A stretch of 64,000 nt of DNA from Derxia lacustris (GCF_002105195.1 NZ_MUHU01000026.1:1-64000); one strand, 5' to 3'. Counted from the first letter of the stretch, positions 36,783 through 47,567 are shown. Notes: a model not told the origin generated them from the letters alone. A program made the numbers and translations.

Positions 36783-38027
36783 ATGAACGCCCCACCGTCT
36801 GCCCACCTGTTCGCCGCGCCACCGGCGGCGCGCGCCCGCGTGCTGCTGGTCGACGACCGCATCGAGAACCTGGTCGCGCTCGAGGCGACGATCCGCCGCG
36901 ACGACCTGGAGGTGCTGCGTGCGCGCTCCGGCGACGAGGCGCTGGAGCTGCTGCTGCGGCACGACTTCGCGCTCGCCATGCTCGATGTGCAGATGCCGGG
37001 CATGAACGGCTTCGAGCTGGCCGAGCTGATGCGCGGCGCCGAGCGCAGCAAGCACATTCCGATCGTCTTCGTCACCGCCGGTGGGCGCGAGCTGAATGCC
37101 GCCTTCAAGGGCTACGAGACCGGCGCGGTCGACTTCCTGCACAAGCCGCTCGATGCGCATGCGGTGCGCAGCAAGGTCAATGTCTTCATCGAGCTGTACC
37201 GCCAGCGGCTGGCGCTGCGCGAGCAGCTGGAGGCGCTGCGGCGCAGCCAGGCCGAGCAGGAAGCGCTGCTGGCCGAGCTGCGCGAGACCCAGGAGCAGCT
37301 CAAGCTCGCGGTGCGCATCCGCGACGACTTCATGGCGATGGCCTCGCACGAGCTGAAGTCGCCGCTGACCGCGCTGCGGCTGCAAGGCCAGCTGCGCGCG
37401 CGCCATCTCGAACGCGGCAATCTCGCCGCCTTCACGCCCGACAAGCTGCAACGCATGCTGGCCAGCGATGCCGAGCTGGTCGACGGCCTGGCGCGGCTGA
37501 TCGACGACATGCTCGACATCACCCGCATCCGCTCGGGCCGGCTGTCGATCGAGCCGGCCGCCACCGATCTGGGCGCGCTGCTGCGCCGCGTGGTCGAGCG
37601 CTTCGCCGAGCCGCTGCGTGGCGTCGGCGGCTGCACGCTGCTGGCGCCCGAGGGCATCGTCGGCCACTGGGATGCGATGCGGCTGGAGCAGGTGGCGACC
37701 AATCTGCTGACCAATGCGCTGCGCTACGGCGCCGGCCAGCCGGTCGCCATCGCGCTCGAGCGCCAGGGCGAGTGCGCCGTGCTCAGCGTGCGCGACCACG
37801 GCATCGGCATCCGCGCCGAGGACAGCGCGCGCATCTTCGAGCCGTTCGAGCGTGCCACCGGCGACGGCGGCACCGGCGGACTGGGGCTGGGGCTGTTCAT
37901 CGTGCGCCAGATCGTCGAGGCCCACGGCGGGCGCATCTGCGTGCAAAGCCAGCCCGGCGCCGGCACCACCTTCCGCGTCGAGCTGCCGCTGGCCGGCCCG
38001 CGCCGCGCCGGCGAGCGGCATCCATGA
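36783..38027 (+). CDS. Receiver-histidine kinase hybrid
   Basis: A soluble 414-aa protein: N-terminal receiver (phospho-Asp68 in MLDVQMPGMNG, Lys121), a coiled-coil linker (135-180), HisKA with His189 (MAMASHELKSPLTALRL) and HATPase (NLLTNALRYGAG; DHGIGI; GGLGLGLFIVRQIVEAHGG). The REC-HK order allows it to take phosphate from the upstream hybrid kinase and pass it on. It starts 4 nt after cheB and its stop overlaps the next ATG. No DNA-binding output regulator is present in the operon. Confidence 0.92.
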   Translation: MNAPPSAHLFAAPPAARARVLLVDDRIENLVALEATIRRDDLEVLRARSGDEALELLLRHDFALAMLDVQMPGMNGFELAELMRGAERSKHIPIVFVTAGGRELNAAFKGYETGAVDFLHKPLDAHAVRSKVNVFIELYRQRLALREQLEALRRSQAEQEALLAELRETQEQLKLAVRIRDDFMAMASHELKSPLTALRLQGQLRARHLERGNLAAFTPDKLQRMLASDAELVDGLARLIDDMLDITRIRSGRLSIEPAATDLGALLRRVVERFAEPLRGVGGCTLLAPEGIVGHWDAMRLEQVATNLLTNALRYGAGQPVAIALERQGECAVLSVRDHGIGIRAEDSARIFEPFERATGDGGTGGLGLGLFIVRQIVEAHGGRICVQSQPGAGTTFRVELPLAGPRRAGERHP

Positions 38028-39793
38028 GAGCCGCGTCACCGCCGCCGCTGGCCCGGCTCGCGCGACTGACGCCGGGCCGCTTCAATCTGGCCATCGCGGC
38101 GGTGGTGGCGGTCACGCTGCTGCTGATCGGGCTGTACTGGAGCCTGCTCGAAACCTCGTCGCAGCGGCTGCGCGCCGCAGCGCTGGCGCAGACCGAGGCC
38201 GGCGCCCAGCGGCTCGCCAATGCCATCGCCGGCCAGCTCGGCGCGACGCTCGGCGGCGTCGATTTCGCGCTCGGCTTTCTGCGCGACCGCACCCTGGCCA
38301 ACCGGCGCGAATTCGCCGCCGCCGCCAGCGTGGTCGGCGCCATGTTCCCGCCCGGCGCGATCCACCAGATCGGCGTGATCGATGCGCGCGGCCGGCTGCT
38401 CTACACCACGCTGCCCGACGCGCCCATGGTCGATCTGGCCGACCGCGAGTATTTCCGCGTGCATCTCGATCCCGGGCACGACGCCATGTTCATGAGCGCG
38501 CCGATACGCGGCCGCGCCACCGGGCAATGGAGCATCCAGTTCTCGCGCCCCTGGCGCCGCGACGGCCAGCTGGCGGGCGTGCTGGTGCTGTCGGTCTCGC
38601 CGCGCTTTCTGTCGGCGCGCATGGCCGAGCTCGGGCTCGACGGCGACGGCTCGGCCGGCCTGATCCGCGACGACGGCGCCTTCATGGCGCGCAGCGTCGA
38701 TCTCGATGCGGTGCTCGGCCAGACGCTGCCGCCCGACCGGCCCTATCTGCTGCCCGGCGCGCCGGCCGGCGGCGTGTATGCCGGCCCCAGCACGGTCGAT
38801 CCGGACCGGCGCATCTTTGCCTGGCGCCGGCTCGACGGCCTGCCGCTCACCGCCGTGGTCGCGCTGTCCGAATCGAGCGCGCTCGCGCTCGCCGATGCCG
38901 CCACCCAGCGCGCGCGCGGCAGCGCCCTGGCCGGTTCCGGGCTCACGCTGGTGCTGCTGGTCGTGGTCGTCACGCTGCTGCTGAGCATGCGCACCCAGCA
39001 GCTGCGACTGGCCGAGAGCGAAGCCAGCTATCGCAACCTGTTCGAGAAGAACCGCTCGGTCAAGCTGCTGATCGATCCGGTCGACGGCGCCATCGTCGCC
39101 GCCAATCCGGCCGCCGCCGAGTTCTACGGCTATCCGCGCGCGACGCTCGAAACCATGAACATCGCCGCGCTCAATCCGCTCACGCCCGAGGCGATGGCGC
39201 GCGAGCTCGACGCCGCCCGGCGCGAGCGGCGCAACCATCTGCGGCTGGTGCACCGGCTCGCCAGCGGCCGCACGCGCGAGGTCGAGGTCTACTCCGGCGC
39301 GCTGGAGATGCACGGCCGGCCGCTGCTCTACGCCATCGTCCACGACGTGACCGAGCGGATGCGGCTCGAAACCCTGCTGCGCGCCGGCGAGGCGCGCTAC
39401 CGCGCGCTGTTCGACGCCGTGCCCGAAGGCCTGGTGATGTTCGACTCGGCCGGCGGCGTGCTGGCCGGCAACCGCGCCGCGCCGCTGCTGCTCGGCTGCG
39501 ACGAGGCGCGGCTGGCCGCCGGCGAGTTCAGCCTGCTCGATGCCGACGGCCAGCCGCTGCCGCCCGAGGCCCAGCCGGCGCGCCGCATCGCCGATCCGCG
39601 CTACGAGGGCGGCGTGTATCGCGCCGCGCTGCCGGCCGGCCGCAGCCGGCTGGTCGCGCTGCGGCGTCGCCCGCTGCCGCTCGATGCCGGCGGCGAGCCG
39701 CTCGGTGCGCTGCTCACCATCGTCGATCTGGGCGAACTGGCCGCATGGCGCGAACGCGGCGCGCAGGCCGGGCGGGGCGCCGACGCGGCGTAA
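38024..39793 (+). CDS. Cache/PAS membrane sensor lacking an output domain
   Basis: A 589-aa protein: TM1 (about 14-34), a double-Cache-like periplasmic domain with the ligand-pocket motif LADREYF, TM2 (about 305-325), and two cytoplasmic PAS domains (SEASYRNLFEKNRSVKLLIDP... and GEARYRALFDAVPEGLVMF). It ends there, with no kinase, GGDEF or HTH. It is clearly paralogous to the N-terminal two thirds of the hybrid kinase at 61332, so it is either a truncated kinase or an adaptor working through PAS-PAS contacts with the operon's kinases. ATGA overlap with the preceding gene. Confidence 0.88.
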   Translation: MRAASPPPLARLARLTPGRFNLAIAAVVAVTLLLIGLYWSLLETSSQRLRAAALAQTEAGAQRLANAIAGQLGATLGGVDFALGFLRDRTLANRREFAAAASVVGAMFPPGAIHQIGVIDARGRLLYTTLPDAPMVDLADREYFRVHLDPGHDAMFMSAPIRGRATGQWSIQFSRPWRRDGQLAGVLVLSVSPRFLSARMAELGLDGDGSAGLIRDDGAFMARSVDLDAVLGQTLPPDRPYLLPGAPAGGVYAGPSTVDPDRRIFAWRRLDGLPLTAVVALSESSALALADAATQRARGSALAGSGLTLVLLVVVVTLLLSMRTQQLRLAESEASYRNLFEKNRSVKLLIDPVDGAIVAANPAAAEFYGYPRATLETMNIAALNPLTPEAMARELDAARRERRNHLRLVHRLASGRTREVEVYSGALEMHGRPLLYAIVHDVTERMRLETLLRAGEARYRALFDAVPEGLVMFDSAGGVLAGNRAAPLLLGCDEARLAAGEFSLLDADGQPLPPEAQPARRIADPRYEGGVYRAALPAGRSRLVALRRRPLPLDAGGEPLGALLTIVDLGELAAWRERGAQAGRGADAA

Positions 39794-39866
39794 AGTCATG
39801 CCCCGGCGCCGGGCCTGCCGGCGCCGTGCGCGACCGCACCTCCGACCCACGCAAGAGCACAAGAAG

Positions 39867-40793
39867 ATGCCGATGGATACGCCGACCGATTCGAACGGAA
39901 CCGACTTCCCGCAATGGGACCTGAGCGACATCGTCGCCCGGCTGCGCGACTCGCGCGAAGTCACGCACAACATCCGCCACCGTGGCCGCATCCGCGAATA
40001 CCCGTCGCGCGAAGCGCTGATCCGCGTGCTCGACGGCCTGGCCTGCGCGCTCTTCCCCACGCATTTCGGCCGTCGCGTGCTCACCGACGCGAGCATCGAT
40101 TTCTTCGTCGGCCACACGCTCAACGAGACGCTGAGCCTGCTGCGCGAGCAGGTGCGGCGCGGCCTGATGTTCGACGCCGGCCATGAAGACGTGGCCGACG
40201 ACGCCATCGCCCGCGACGCGGCCCGCGTGACCGCCACCTTCGCCGCGCGCCTGCCCGAGATTCGCGGCCTGCTGGTCAGCGACCTGCATGCCGCCTACCA
40301 GGGCGATCCGGCCGCCACCTGCACTGCCGAGATCCTGCTGAGCTATCCCGGCATGCGGGCCATCATCCATCACCGCGTCGCGCATGCGCTCTACACGCTC
40401 GGCGCCAAGCTGCTGGCCCGCGTGATCGCCGAGATCGCGCATTCGCAGACCGGGGTCGACATCCATCCGGGCGCCAGCATCGGCGGCAGCTTCTTCATCG
40501 ACCACGGCACCGGCGTGGTGATCGGCGAGACCGCCATCCTCGGCGAGCGGGTACGGCTGTATCAGGCGGTCACGCTCGGCGCCAAGCGCTTCGAGACCGC
40601 CGACGACGGCTCGCTGGTCAAGGGCAATGCGCGCCATCCCATCGTGGAGGACGACGTGGTGATCTACGCCGGCGCCACCGTGCTGGGCCGCATCGTCATC
40701 GGCAAGGGCTCGACCATCGGCGGCAATGTCTGGGTCACGCAAAGCCTGCCGCCGGGCAGCGTGGTCACGCAGGCGCAGTCGCGCCAGACCTGA
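39867..40793 (+). CDS. epsC: Serine O-acetyltransferase, EpsC type
   Basis: Makes O-acetylserine for cysteine synthesis. The 308-aa length and N-terminal helical domain fit the longer EpsC-type SAT. The left-handed beta-helix is seen as GVDIHPGASIGGSFFIDHGTGVVIGE and IYAGATVLGRIVIGKGSTIGGNVWVTQSLPPGS; catalytic His is in IDHGTG. Start ATG 39867; a second ATG at 39873 is also possible. It is 73 nt after the sensor operon and ends at a strong terminator. Confidence 0.9.
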   Translation: MPMDTPTDSNGTDFPQWDLSDIVARLRDSREVTHNIRHRGRIREYPSREALIRVLDGLACALFPTHFGRRVLTDASIDFFVGHTLNETLSLLREQVRRGLMFDAGHEDVADDAIARDAARVTATFAARLPEIRGLLVSDLHAAYQGDPAATCTAEILLSYPGMRAIIHHRVAHALYTLGAKLLARVIAEIAHSQTGVDIHPGASIGGSFFIDHGTGVVIGETAILGERVRLYQAVTLGAKRFETADDGSLVKGNARHPIVEDDVVIYAGATVLGRIVIGKGSTIGGNVWVTQSLPPGSVVTQAQSRQT

Positions 40794-40820
40794 GCGCCGC
40801 GTTACGCGGCCGTTTGCCGA

Positions 40821-40854
40821 GGCCGGCCAGCGCGTGAGCGCTGGCCGGCCTTTT
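40821..40854 (+). terminator. Rho-independent terminator
   Basis: Perfect 13-bp stem (40821-40833 with 40838-40850), GTGA tetraloop and an immediate TTTT tract (more T's follow), 27 nt after the serine acetyltransferase stop. It separates the sensory region from the lipid cluster. Confidence 0.92.
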
Positions 40855-41000
40855 CGCTTTTGTGCCGGCCGCATCGCCGCGCTCTTGCGCCAGATCGCAG
40901 GCCGCGCGAACTGGCGCGGTTATTCAAGACAGCCCGCCATTCCCCACTCAGCATGGCCTGCAATCGACCGGCGATCGCAATCGATCCGCAATCCGGCGAT

Positions 41001-41014
41001 CGGGCAATTGCCCG
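41001..41014. promoter_or_regulatory. CGGGCAATTGCCCG palindrome upstream of the lipid cluster
   Basis: Perfect 14-bp palindrome 42 nt before the first gene of the 41057-50059 cluster. Its inner 12 bp are identical to the palindrome at 27465-27476, and the GCAATTGC core recurs at 52342-52359. Candidate operator. Confidence 0.4.
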
Positions 41015-41056
41015 GCATCGATTCATGCGCCGGACCGTGCGAGAAAGGGGAGTTCC

Positions 41057-43456
41057 ATGACAGAAAAAAGCCGTCTCCAGGTGGAATTGCATGTGGGCGA
41101 GGAGGAATTGATACCGGCCCATTGGGGCGAGGCATTTCCGATTCCCACGCCGATGCGGCCCGAGTTTCTTGCCGTGGTCGAGCGCGCCCGGGTCAACGAC
41201 ATCACGCCCTATTACCTGACTTTCCGGTTTGGCGGCGTGGTCGTGGCGCATGCCAATGCCTATGTCTGCGATACCGACTTTTCCACTTTCGATCCCAAGC
41301 TGCCGGCGCTGGCGCGCACCACCGTCAAGCAATGGTTTCCGGACTTCATGAAGTTCCGGATCGTCGAACTGGGCTACTTCACCATGATTGGCGAGGGCCT
41401 GGCGCTGGCCAGCGATGCGCTGCTCGACAGCGTGATCGACCAGCTCGACCATGAACTCGGCAATCTCGCCGCCCATCACGGCGCCGATTTCATCCTGATC
41501 CGCGACATTCCGCTGGCACGCTATGCGCAATACCGCGCCGCGCTCGCGCCACTCGGTTATGCGCCGAGCGTGGGCTTTCCCAATGCCGTGCTGCCGTTGC
41601 GCTGGGATTCGCTCGACGATTACCTGGCCTGCCTCGACGGCAAGACCCGGCTGAAATTCCGCAACGCCCTGCGGCTCGACGAGAAATTCGGCATCACCCA
41701 TGAAGTGCTCGGCGATTACGGCCATCTGGCCGAGGAATTCGGCCGGCTCTGGAGCAATGTGAATGCGCGTGCCGCCGATTACAGCCGCGAGCAGCTCACG
41801 CCGGCCTTCTTTGCCGAATGCGCCAGCCAATTGCGCGGCGCCAGCGAAACCATCGTCTTCCGGCAGCGCGGAAAACTGATCGGCTTCATGCTCAATCTGA
41901 TCGGCGCCGACGACTACACCATGCTCGACTGGGGCGTCGATTACGACTTCGAGCATTACCGCGAGGCCAATCTGTATCGCGCCGCCAGCGTGCTGTCGGT
42001 GGCGCGCGCAATCGCGCTCGGGCGCTCGCGGCTCGAGCTGGGCATTACCAACTACACGCCCAAGATGACGCTCGGCGCCGAAATCAGGCCGCTCGCCTAT
42101 TTCGTGCGCCATTGCCGCGATGCGCGCTTTGGCGCCACTCTGGCCCGGTTGCTCACCGATGCCATCGAATTGCCCGACAACACGCTGCACAGTGCCGGCA
42201 ATCGCCTCGGCACGCATTGCCCCGATCTGCCGGCATTCGAACGCATGATTCGCGAGCATCAGAATCCGGCGCCGTCGTCCGACATCTTCCAGCGCGTCGG
42301 CAATTACCAGCGCGTCAATGCCATGCGGCTCGGCGGCATTTACGGGCTCTATCCCGAATTCAATTGCGCGCAGGATTCGGTCATCACCTTTTCCGATCAG
42401 CGCGAGCGGGTGCTGCTCGGCACCAATTCCTATCTGGGGCTGGCCGACGACAGCCGCGTCAAGCGCGCCGCCAAGGCGGCGATCGACCGCTACGGCAGCG
42501 GCTGCTCAGGCTCGCCGCTGCTCAACGGCACGCTCGACATCCACAACCAGCTTGAGGATGAGCTGGCCGGCTTCCTCGGCCGCGAGGCGGTGGCGCTGTG
42601 CAGCACCGGCTACCAGACCAATCTCACCGCGCTGTCGGCGCTGTGCGGCCCGGGCGACGTGGTTCTGATGGATGCGCGCAACCACCGCAGCCTGTTCGAC
42701 GGCGTGCGGCTGTCGGGCGCCGACTGCCTCATCTACCGCCATGCCGAGCTGGCCCACCTGGGCAAGCTGCTCGAACGCACGGCCGGCCGGCGCCGGATGA
42801 TCGTCACCGACTCGGTGTTCAGCATGGAGGGCACGATCGCCGATCTGCGCGGCATCGCGGCGCTGGCGCGCCAGCACGGCGCGCGGCTGTTCGTCGACGA
42901 ATCGCATGCGGTCGGCGTGCTCGGACCGACCGGGCGTGGCGTGGCCGAGTTGCAGGGCGTCGAGGCCGAGGTCGATCTGGTGATGGGCACCTTCAGCAAG
43001 GCCTTTGCCGCGCTCGGCGGCTATGTCGCCGGCTCGCGCGCGGTGATCGAGTACCTCAAGCACAACGGTGGCGGCCACATCTTCTCGGCCAGCCTGCCGC
43101 CCTCGGTGATCGCCACGGTGCTGGCGGCGCTCGACATCGTCCGGCGCGAACCGGAGCGCCGCGCCGCGGTGCTGGAAAAGGCCGCCTACATGGCCGGCGC
43201 ATTGCGGGCCATCGGCTACAACGCGCCGTTTCATGGCGCGCAAATCGTGCCGGTCATCTTCGGCAATTACACGCTGGCGCTGTCGGCCTACAAGCGATTC
43301 ATGCAGGCCGGCGTCTATGTCAATCCGGTCGGGCCGCCCGCCGTGCCCGAATCGGCCGCCGGCTTTCGCACCAGCTATATCGCCACGCACCGCCAGCAGG
43401 ACCTCGATCGCGCGCTCGACGTATTCCGCCGGCATTTCCCCGACTTTCGTTCCTGA
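41057..43456 (+). CDS. Fused GNAT-type acyltransferase / alpha-oxoamine synthase
   Basis: A 799-aa two-domain enzyme. Residues about 1-400 form a BioF2/FemAB-like GNAT acyltransferase (KTRLKFRNALRLDEKF; ETIVFRQRGKLIGFMLNLIG; YREANLYRAASVLSVARAI). Residues about 430-799 are a PLP alpha-oxoamine synthase of the serine palmitoyltransferase/KBL/AONS family, with VLLGTNSYLGLADD, DSVFSMEG, DESHAVG (614-620) and Schiff-base Lys648 in GTFSKAFAALGG. The second domain would condense an acyl thioester with an amino acid; the first could N-acylate the product, as bacterial ceramide synthase does. ATG 41057 has GGGGAG upstream. The gene is visibly less G+C-rich than its neighbours. Confidence 0.85.
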   Translation: MTEKSRLQVELHVGEEELIPAHWGEAFPIPTPMRPEFLAVVERARVNDITPYYLTFRFGGVVVAHANAYVCDTDFSTFDPKLPALARTTVKQWFPDFMKFRIVELGYFTMIGEGLALASDALLDSVIDQLDHELGNLAAHHGADFILIRDIPLARYAQYRAALAPLGYAPSVGFPNAVLPLRWDSLDDYLACLDGKTRLKFRNALRLDEKFGITHEVLGDYGHLAEEFGRLWSNVNARAADYSREQLTPAFFAECASQLRGASETIVFRQRGKLIGFMLNLIGADDYTMLDWGVDYDFEHYREANLYRAASVLSVARAIALGRSRLELGITNYTPKMTLGAEIRPLAYFVRHCRDARFGATLARLLTDAIELPDNTLHSAGNRLGTHCPDLPAFERMIREHQNPAPSSDIFQRVGNYQRVNAMRLGGIYGLYPEFNCAQDSVITFSDQRERVLLGTNSYLGLADDSRVKRAAKAAIDRYGSGCSGSPLLNGTLDIHNQLEDELAGFLGREAVALCSTGYQTNLTALSALCGPGDVVLMDARNHRSLFDGVRLSGADCLIYRHAELAHLGKLLERTAGRRRMIVTDSVFSMEGTIADLRGIAALARQHGARLFVDESHAVGVLGPTGRGVAELQGVEAEVDLVMGTFSKAFAALGGYVAGSRAVIEYLKHNGGGHIFSASLPPSVIATVLAALDIVRREPERRAAVLEKAAYMAGALRAIGYNAPFHGAQIVPVIFGNYTLALSAYKRFMQAGVYVNPVGPPAVPESAAGFRTSYIATHRQQDLDRALDVFRRHFPDFRS

Positions 43457-43469
43457 GGAGACTCGAATC

Positions 43470-43731
43470 ATGGCTTTCCAGAATCGCGTCATCGAAATCG
43501 TTGCCGGCGCCATGCGCGTCCGCAAGACGGTCACGCCGTCGAAACTGCTGGTCGACGAATTGGGTTTCGATTCGATCGGACTGATCGAACTGATGGCCGC
43601 CATCGAGGATGAATTCGACATGATCATTTCGCTCGATTCGGCCACCCACATTCGCAGCGTGGGCGATCTGGTCGATGCCGTCGGCCTGCATCTCGACACC
43701 CTGGCGCCGCTGCATGCCACCGGAGAAGCCA

Positions 43732-43748
<17 letters not shown>
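43470..43748 (+). CDS. Acyl carrier protein
   Basis: A 92-aa acyl carrier protein. The phosphopantetheine attachment site is Ser35 in LGFDSIGLIELMAAIEDEF. It sits 13 nt after the fused oxoamine synthase and overlaps the acyl ligase by 17 nt, so it is the dedicated carrier feeding acyl groups to the synthase. AGGAG precedes the start. Confidence 0.92.
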
Positions 43749-45384
<1,636 letters not shown>

Positions 45385-45385
45385 C

Positions 45386-45907
45386 ATGAGCACAAGACTC
45401 GCGCGCCGCGGCTTTCTGCTGGCCGGCGGCCTGGGCGCGGTGCTGCCGGCCCTGCCGACGGCGGCCGCCACCGCCACCACTGCGCTGACTGCCGCCGAGT
45501 ACGCCATCGTCGCGGCGCTGGTCGGGCGCATCGTGCCGGCCGACCGGTCGCCGTCGGCGCTCGCGCTCGGCTCGGCCGACTACGTGGCGGCGGGCCTGCT
45601 GGCCCGGTCCGCCGACGGCGGCGGCGCCGTGAGCCAGGGCCTGGCCGCCGTCGATGCGCTGGCCTTGCAGACCTTCGGCATCGGCTTCGCCGCGCTCGAC
45701 GCGGCGCGCCAGACGGCGCTGACCGAGGTCGTCGCCACCGAGGCCGCATTCGCGCCGCTGTGGGGCGGCATCCGCGCGCTGACCGTCCTGCACTACTACG
45801 CCCAGCCGGCCGCCTATCTCGACATCGGCCTGCCCGGCCCGAGCGTCGACAGCGGCGGCCATCCCGATCCCGATTCAGTTCCGTGCCGCGCGCCGAGCGC
45901 CGGCTGA
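45386..45907 (+). CDS. Gluconate 2-dehydrogenase subunit 3 family protein, Tat-exported
   Basis: A 173-aa protein with a twin-arginine signal (LARRGFLLAGGLGAVLPALP) followed by a domain typical of the gamma/subunit 3 of membrane FAD dehydrogenases (LTAAEYAIVAALVGRIVPAD; HYYAQPAAYLDIGLPGPS). These small subunits escort their GMC flavoprotein partner through Tat. The partner is encoded next (45930). CAGGAGG precedes ATG 45386, one base after the ligase stop. Confidence 0.85.
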   Translation: MSTRLARRGFLLAGGLGAVLPALPTAAATATTALTAAEYAIVAALVGRIVPADRSPSALALGSADYVAAGLLARSADGGGAVSQGLAAVDALALQTFGIGFAALDAARQTALTEVVATEAAFAPLWGGIRALTVLHYYAQPAAYLDIGLPGPSVDSGGHPDPDSVPCRAPSAG

Positions 45908-45929
45908 TGCCTGTCATCCGAGGTCATTC

Positions 45930-47567
45930 ATGTCGGAATCGCTGACCCAGTTCGATCGTTTCCAGCCCGTCGCCGCCAGCGCCGGCGGGCGCCCCGTCTA
46001 CGACGTGGTCATCGTCGGCGCCGGGATTGCCGGCGCCGTGTTCGCCGACCGGCTCGCCGGTCGCGGCCTGCGCATCCTGCTGCTGGAGAAGGGCCGGCAT
46101 TTCACCCGCCATGCGACCCAGTTCGTCGAGAACGAGCTGGCGCTGTGGGAGCGCGCCTGGCCCAACTCGCAGTACGAGGTGACCGGCAATGCCTTTGGCG
46201 GCGCGCCCAACTTCGGCCAGGGCGTGGGCGGCGGCTCGCTGGTCTGGACCTCGGTCTGCCTGCGCTTCATGCGCCACGACTTCCGCATGCGCTCCACCTT
46301 CGGCGCGGTGCCGGGCGCCAGCCTGGCCGACTGGCCGATCGGCTACGACGATCTGGCGCCCTACTACGACCGCGCCGAGGAGCAGATCGGCGTGGCCGGC
46401 GCACCGCTGCCCTGGGCCGAGCAGCGCCGGCGCGCCTATCCCAATCCGGCCTTCGATTTCTATCGCTCGTCGCGGCTGCTGCGGCTCGGGCTGCGGCGCC
46501 AGTCGCTGCGCTCGGGCGCGGGGCCGGTGGCGGTCGCGTCGCGCGCCGGCGGCGGCCGTGCCGCCTGCGTGCATTGCGGCTACTGCCGCTCGTCCTGCCG
46601 CATCGATGCCAAGTTCCAGGCCGATCGCGCGCTGCTGGCGCCGCTGCTGGCGCGCGGCCGGATCGAGCTGGTGGCGCAGGCCGAGGTGCTGCGGCTGACC
46701 CAGGGCCGCGACGGCGCCAGCGTGACCGGCGTCGACTATCTCGATCTGGCCAGCGGCAACCGGCGCTCGGTGCAGGGCCGGCTGTTCCTCGTCTGCAACA
46801 ACCCGCTCGAAACGCCGCGGCTGTTCCTCAACTCGGCCAACGCCTTCCATCCGCGCGGCCTGGGCAACGACCGCGACCAGGTCGGCCGCAACCTGTTCAG
46901 CCATGTGGGGCTGGTGGGCATGGGCGTGACCGCCGACTGCGTGAATGCGGGCGTCGGCTACAACATGGGCAACGTGGTGTCGCTCGACCGGGCCTATCCG
47001 GCGCCCGGCGCGGGCTATGTGGGCGGCTATGCGATCGAGTCGCTCAACGGCTCGGGCGCCGGCGTGATGGCGGTCGATCCGCTGCGCGGGCTCTGGGGGC
47101 AGGCGCTCAAGGACGCCATGCGCGACTACGACCGCAGCCTGTTCGCGGTGGTGTTCGGCGAGGGGCTGCCGGTACGCGACAACCGGGTCGCGCTGTCGGC
47201 CACGCGGCGCGATGCCAACGGCCAGGCCCAGGCGCGCATCCATTACGAGTGGCATGCCAACGATCTGCGCATCTTCGATGCCGCGCGTACCACGCTGACC
47301 GGCGTGTTCCGCGCCGCCGGCGCCGGCACGGTGCGGCTCAATCCGACGCCGTTCGAGGCCCATCTGGCCGGCAGCATGCGCATGGGCGACGACCCGCGCA
47401 GCTCGGTGGTGGACCGCTGGGGCAAGGTGCACGGGCTGAACAACGTCTACGTGGGTGGCGCCTCGCAGTTCGTGACCGGCAGCTCGGTCAACCCCACGCT
47501 GACGCTGTATGCGCTGGCGCTGCGCACCGCCGACCATCTGGTCGAGCGCTTCGGGCTGGCGTCATGA
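45930..47567 (+). CDS. GMC-family FAD dehydrogenase with Cys-rich cluster motif
   Basis: A 545-aa flavoenzyme. FAD-binding VVIVGAGIAGAVFADRL (about 24-40), GGGSLVWTS substrate-cap start, and the GMC C-domain (HLAGSMRMGDDPRSSVVD; VGGASQFVTGSSVNPTLTLYALALR). A C-x2-C-x2-C-x3-C motif (C213, C216, C219, C223) could bind an Fe-S cluster, as reported for related FAD-GDH alpha subunits. No Tat signal of its own, so it probably co-exports with the 45386-45907 subunit. Expected to oxidise a hydroxyl group of the cluster's product or a related alcohol. Confidence 0.85.
   Translation: MSESLTQFDRFQPVAASAGGRPVYDVVIVGAGIAGAVFADRLAGRGLRILLLEKGRHFTRHATQFVENELALWERAWPNSQYEVTGNAFGGAPNFGQGVGGGSLVWTSVCLRFMRHDFRMRSTFGAVPGASLADWPIGYDDLAPYYDRAEEQIGVAGAPLPWAEQRRRAYPNPAFDFYRSSRLLRLGLRRQSLRSGAGPVAVASRAGGGRAACVHCGYCRSSCRIDAKFQADRALLAPLLARGRIELVAQAEVLRLTQGRDGASVTGVDYLDLASGNRRSVQGRLFLVCNNPLETPRLFLNSANAFHPRGLGNDRDQVGRNLFSHVGLVGMGVTADCVNAGVGYNMGNVVSLDRAYPAPGAGYVGGYAIESLNGSGAGVMAVDPLRGLWGQALKDAMRDYDRSLFAVVFGEGLPVRDNRVALSATRRDANGQAQARIHYEWHANDLRIFDAARTTLTGVFRAAGAGTVRLNPTPFEAHLAGSMRMGDDPRSSVVDRWGKVHGLNNVYVGGASQFVTGSSVNPTLTLYALALRTADHLVERFGLAS

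Noticed and set aside
39794..39866. Terminator between the sensory operon and the serine acetyltransferase
   Set aside because: Only a weak CGGCGCC/GGCGCCG pairing with no T-run; read-through is likely.
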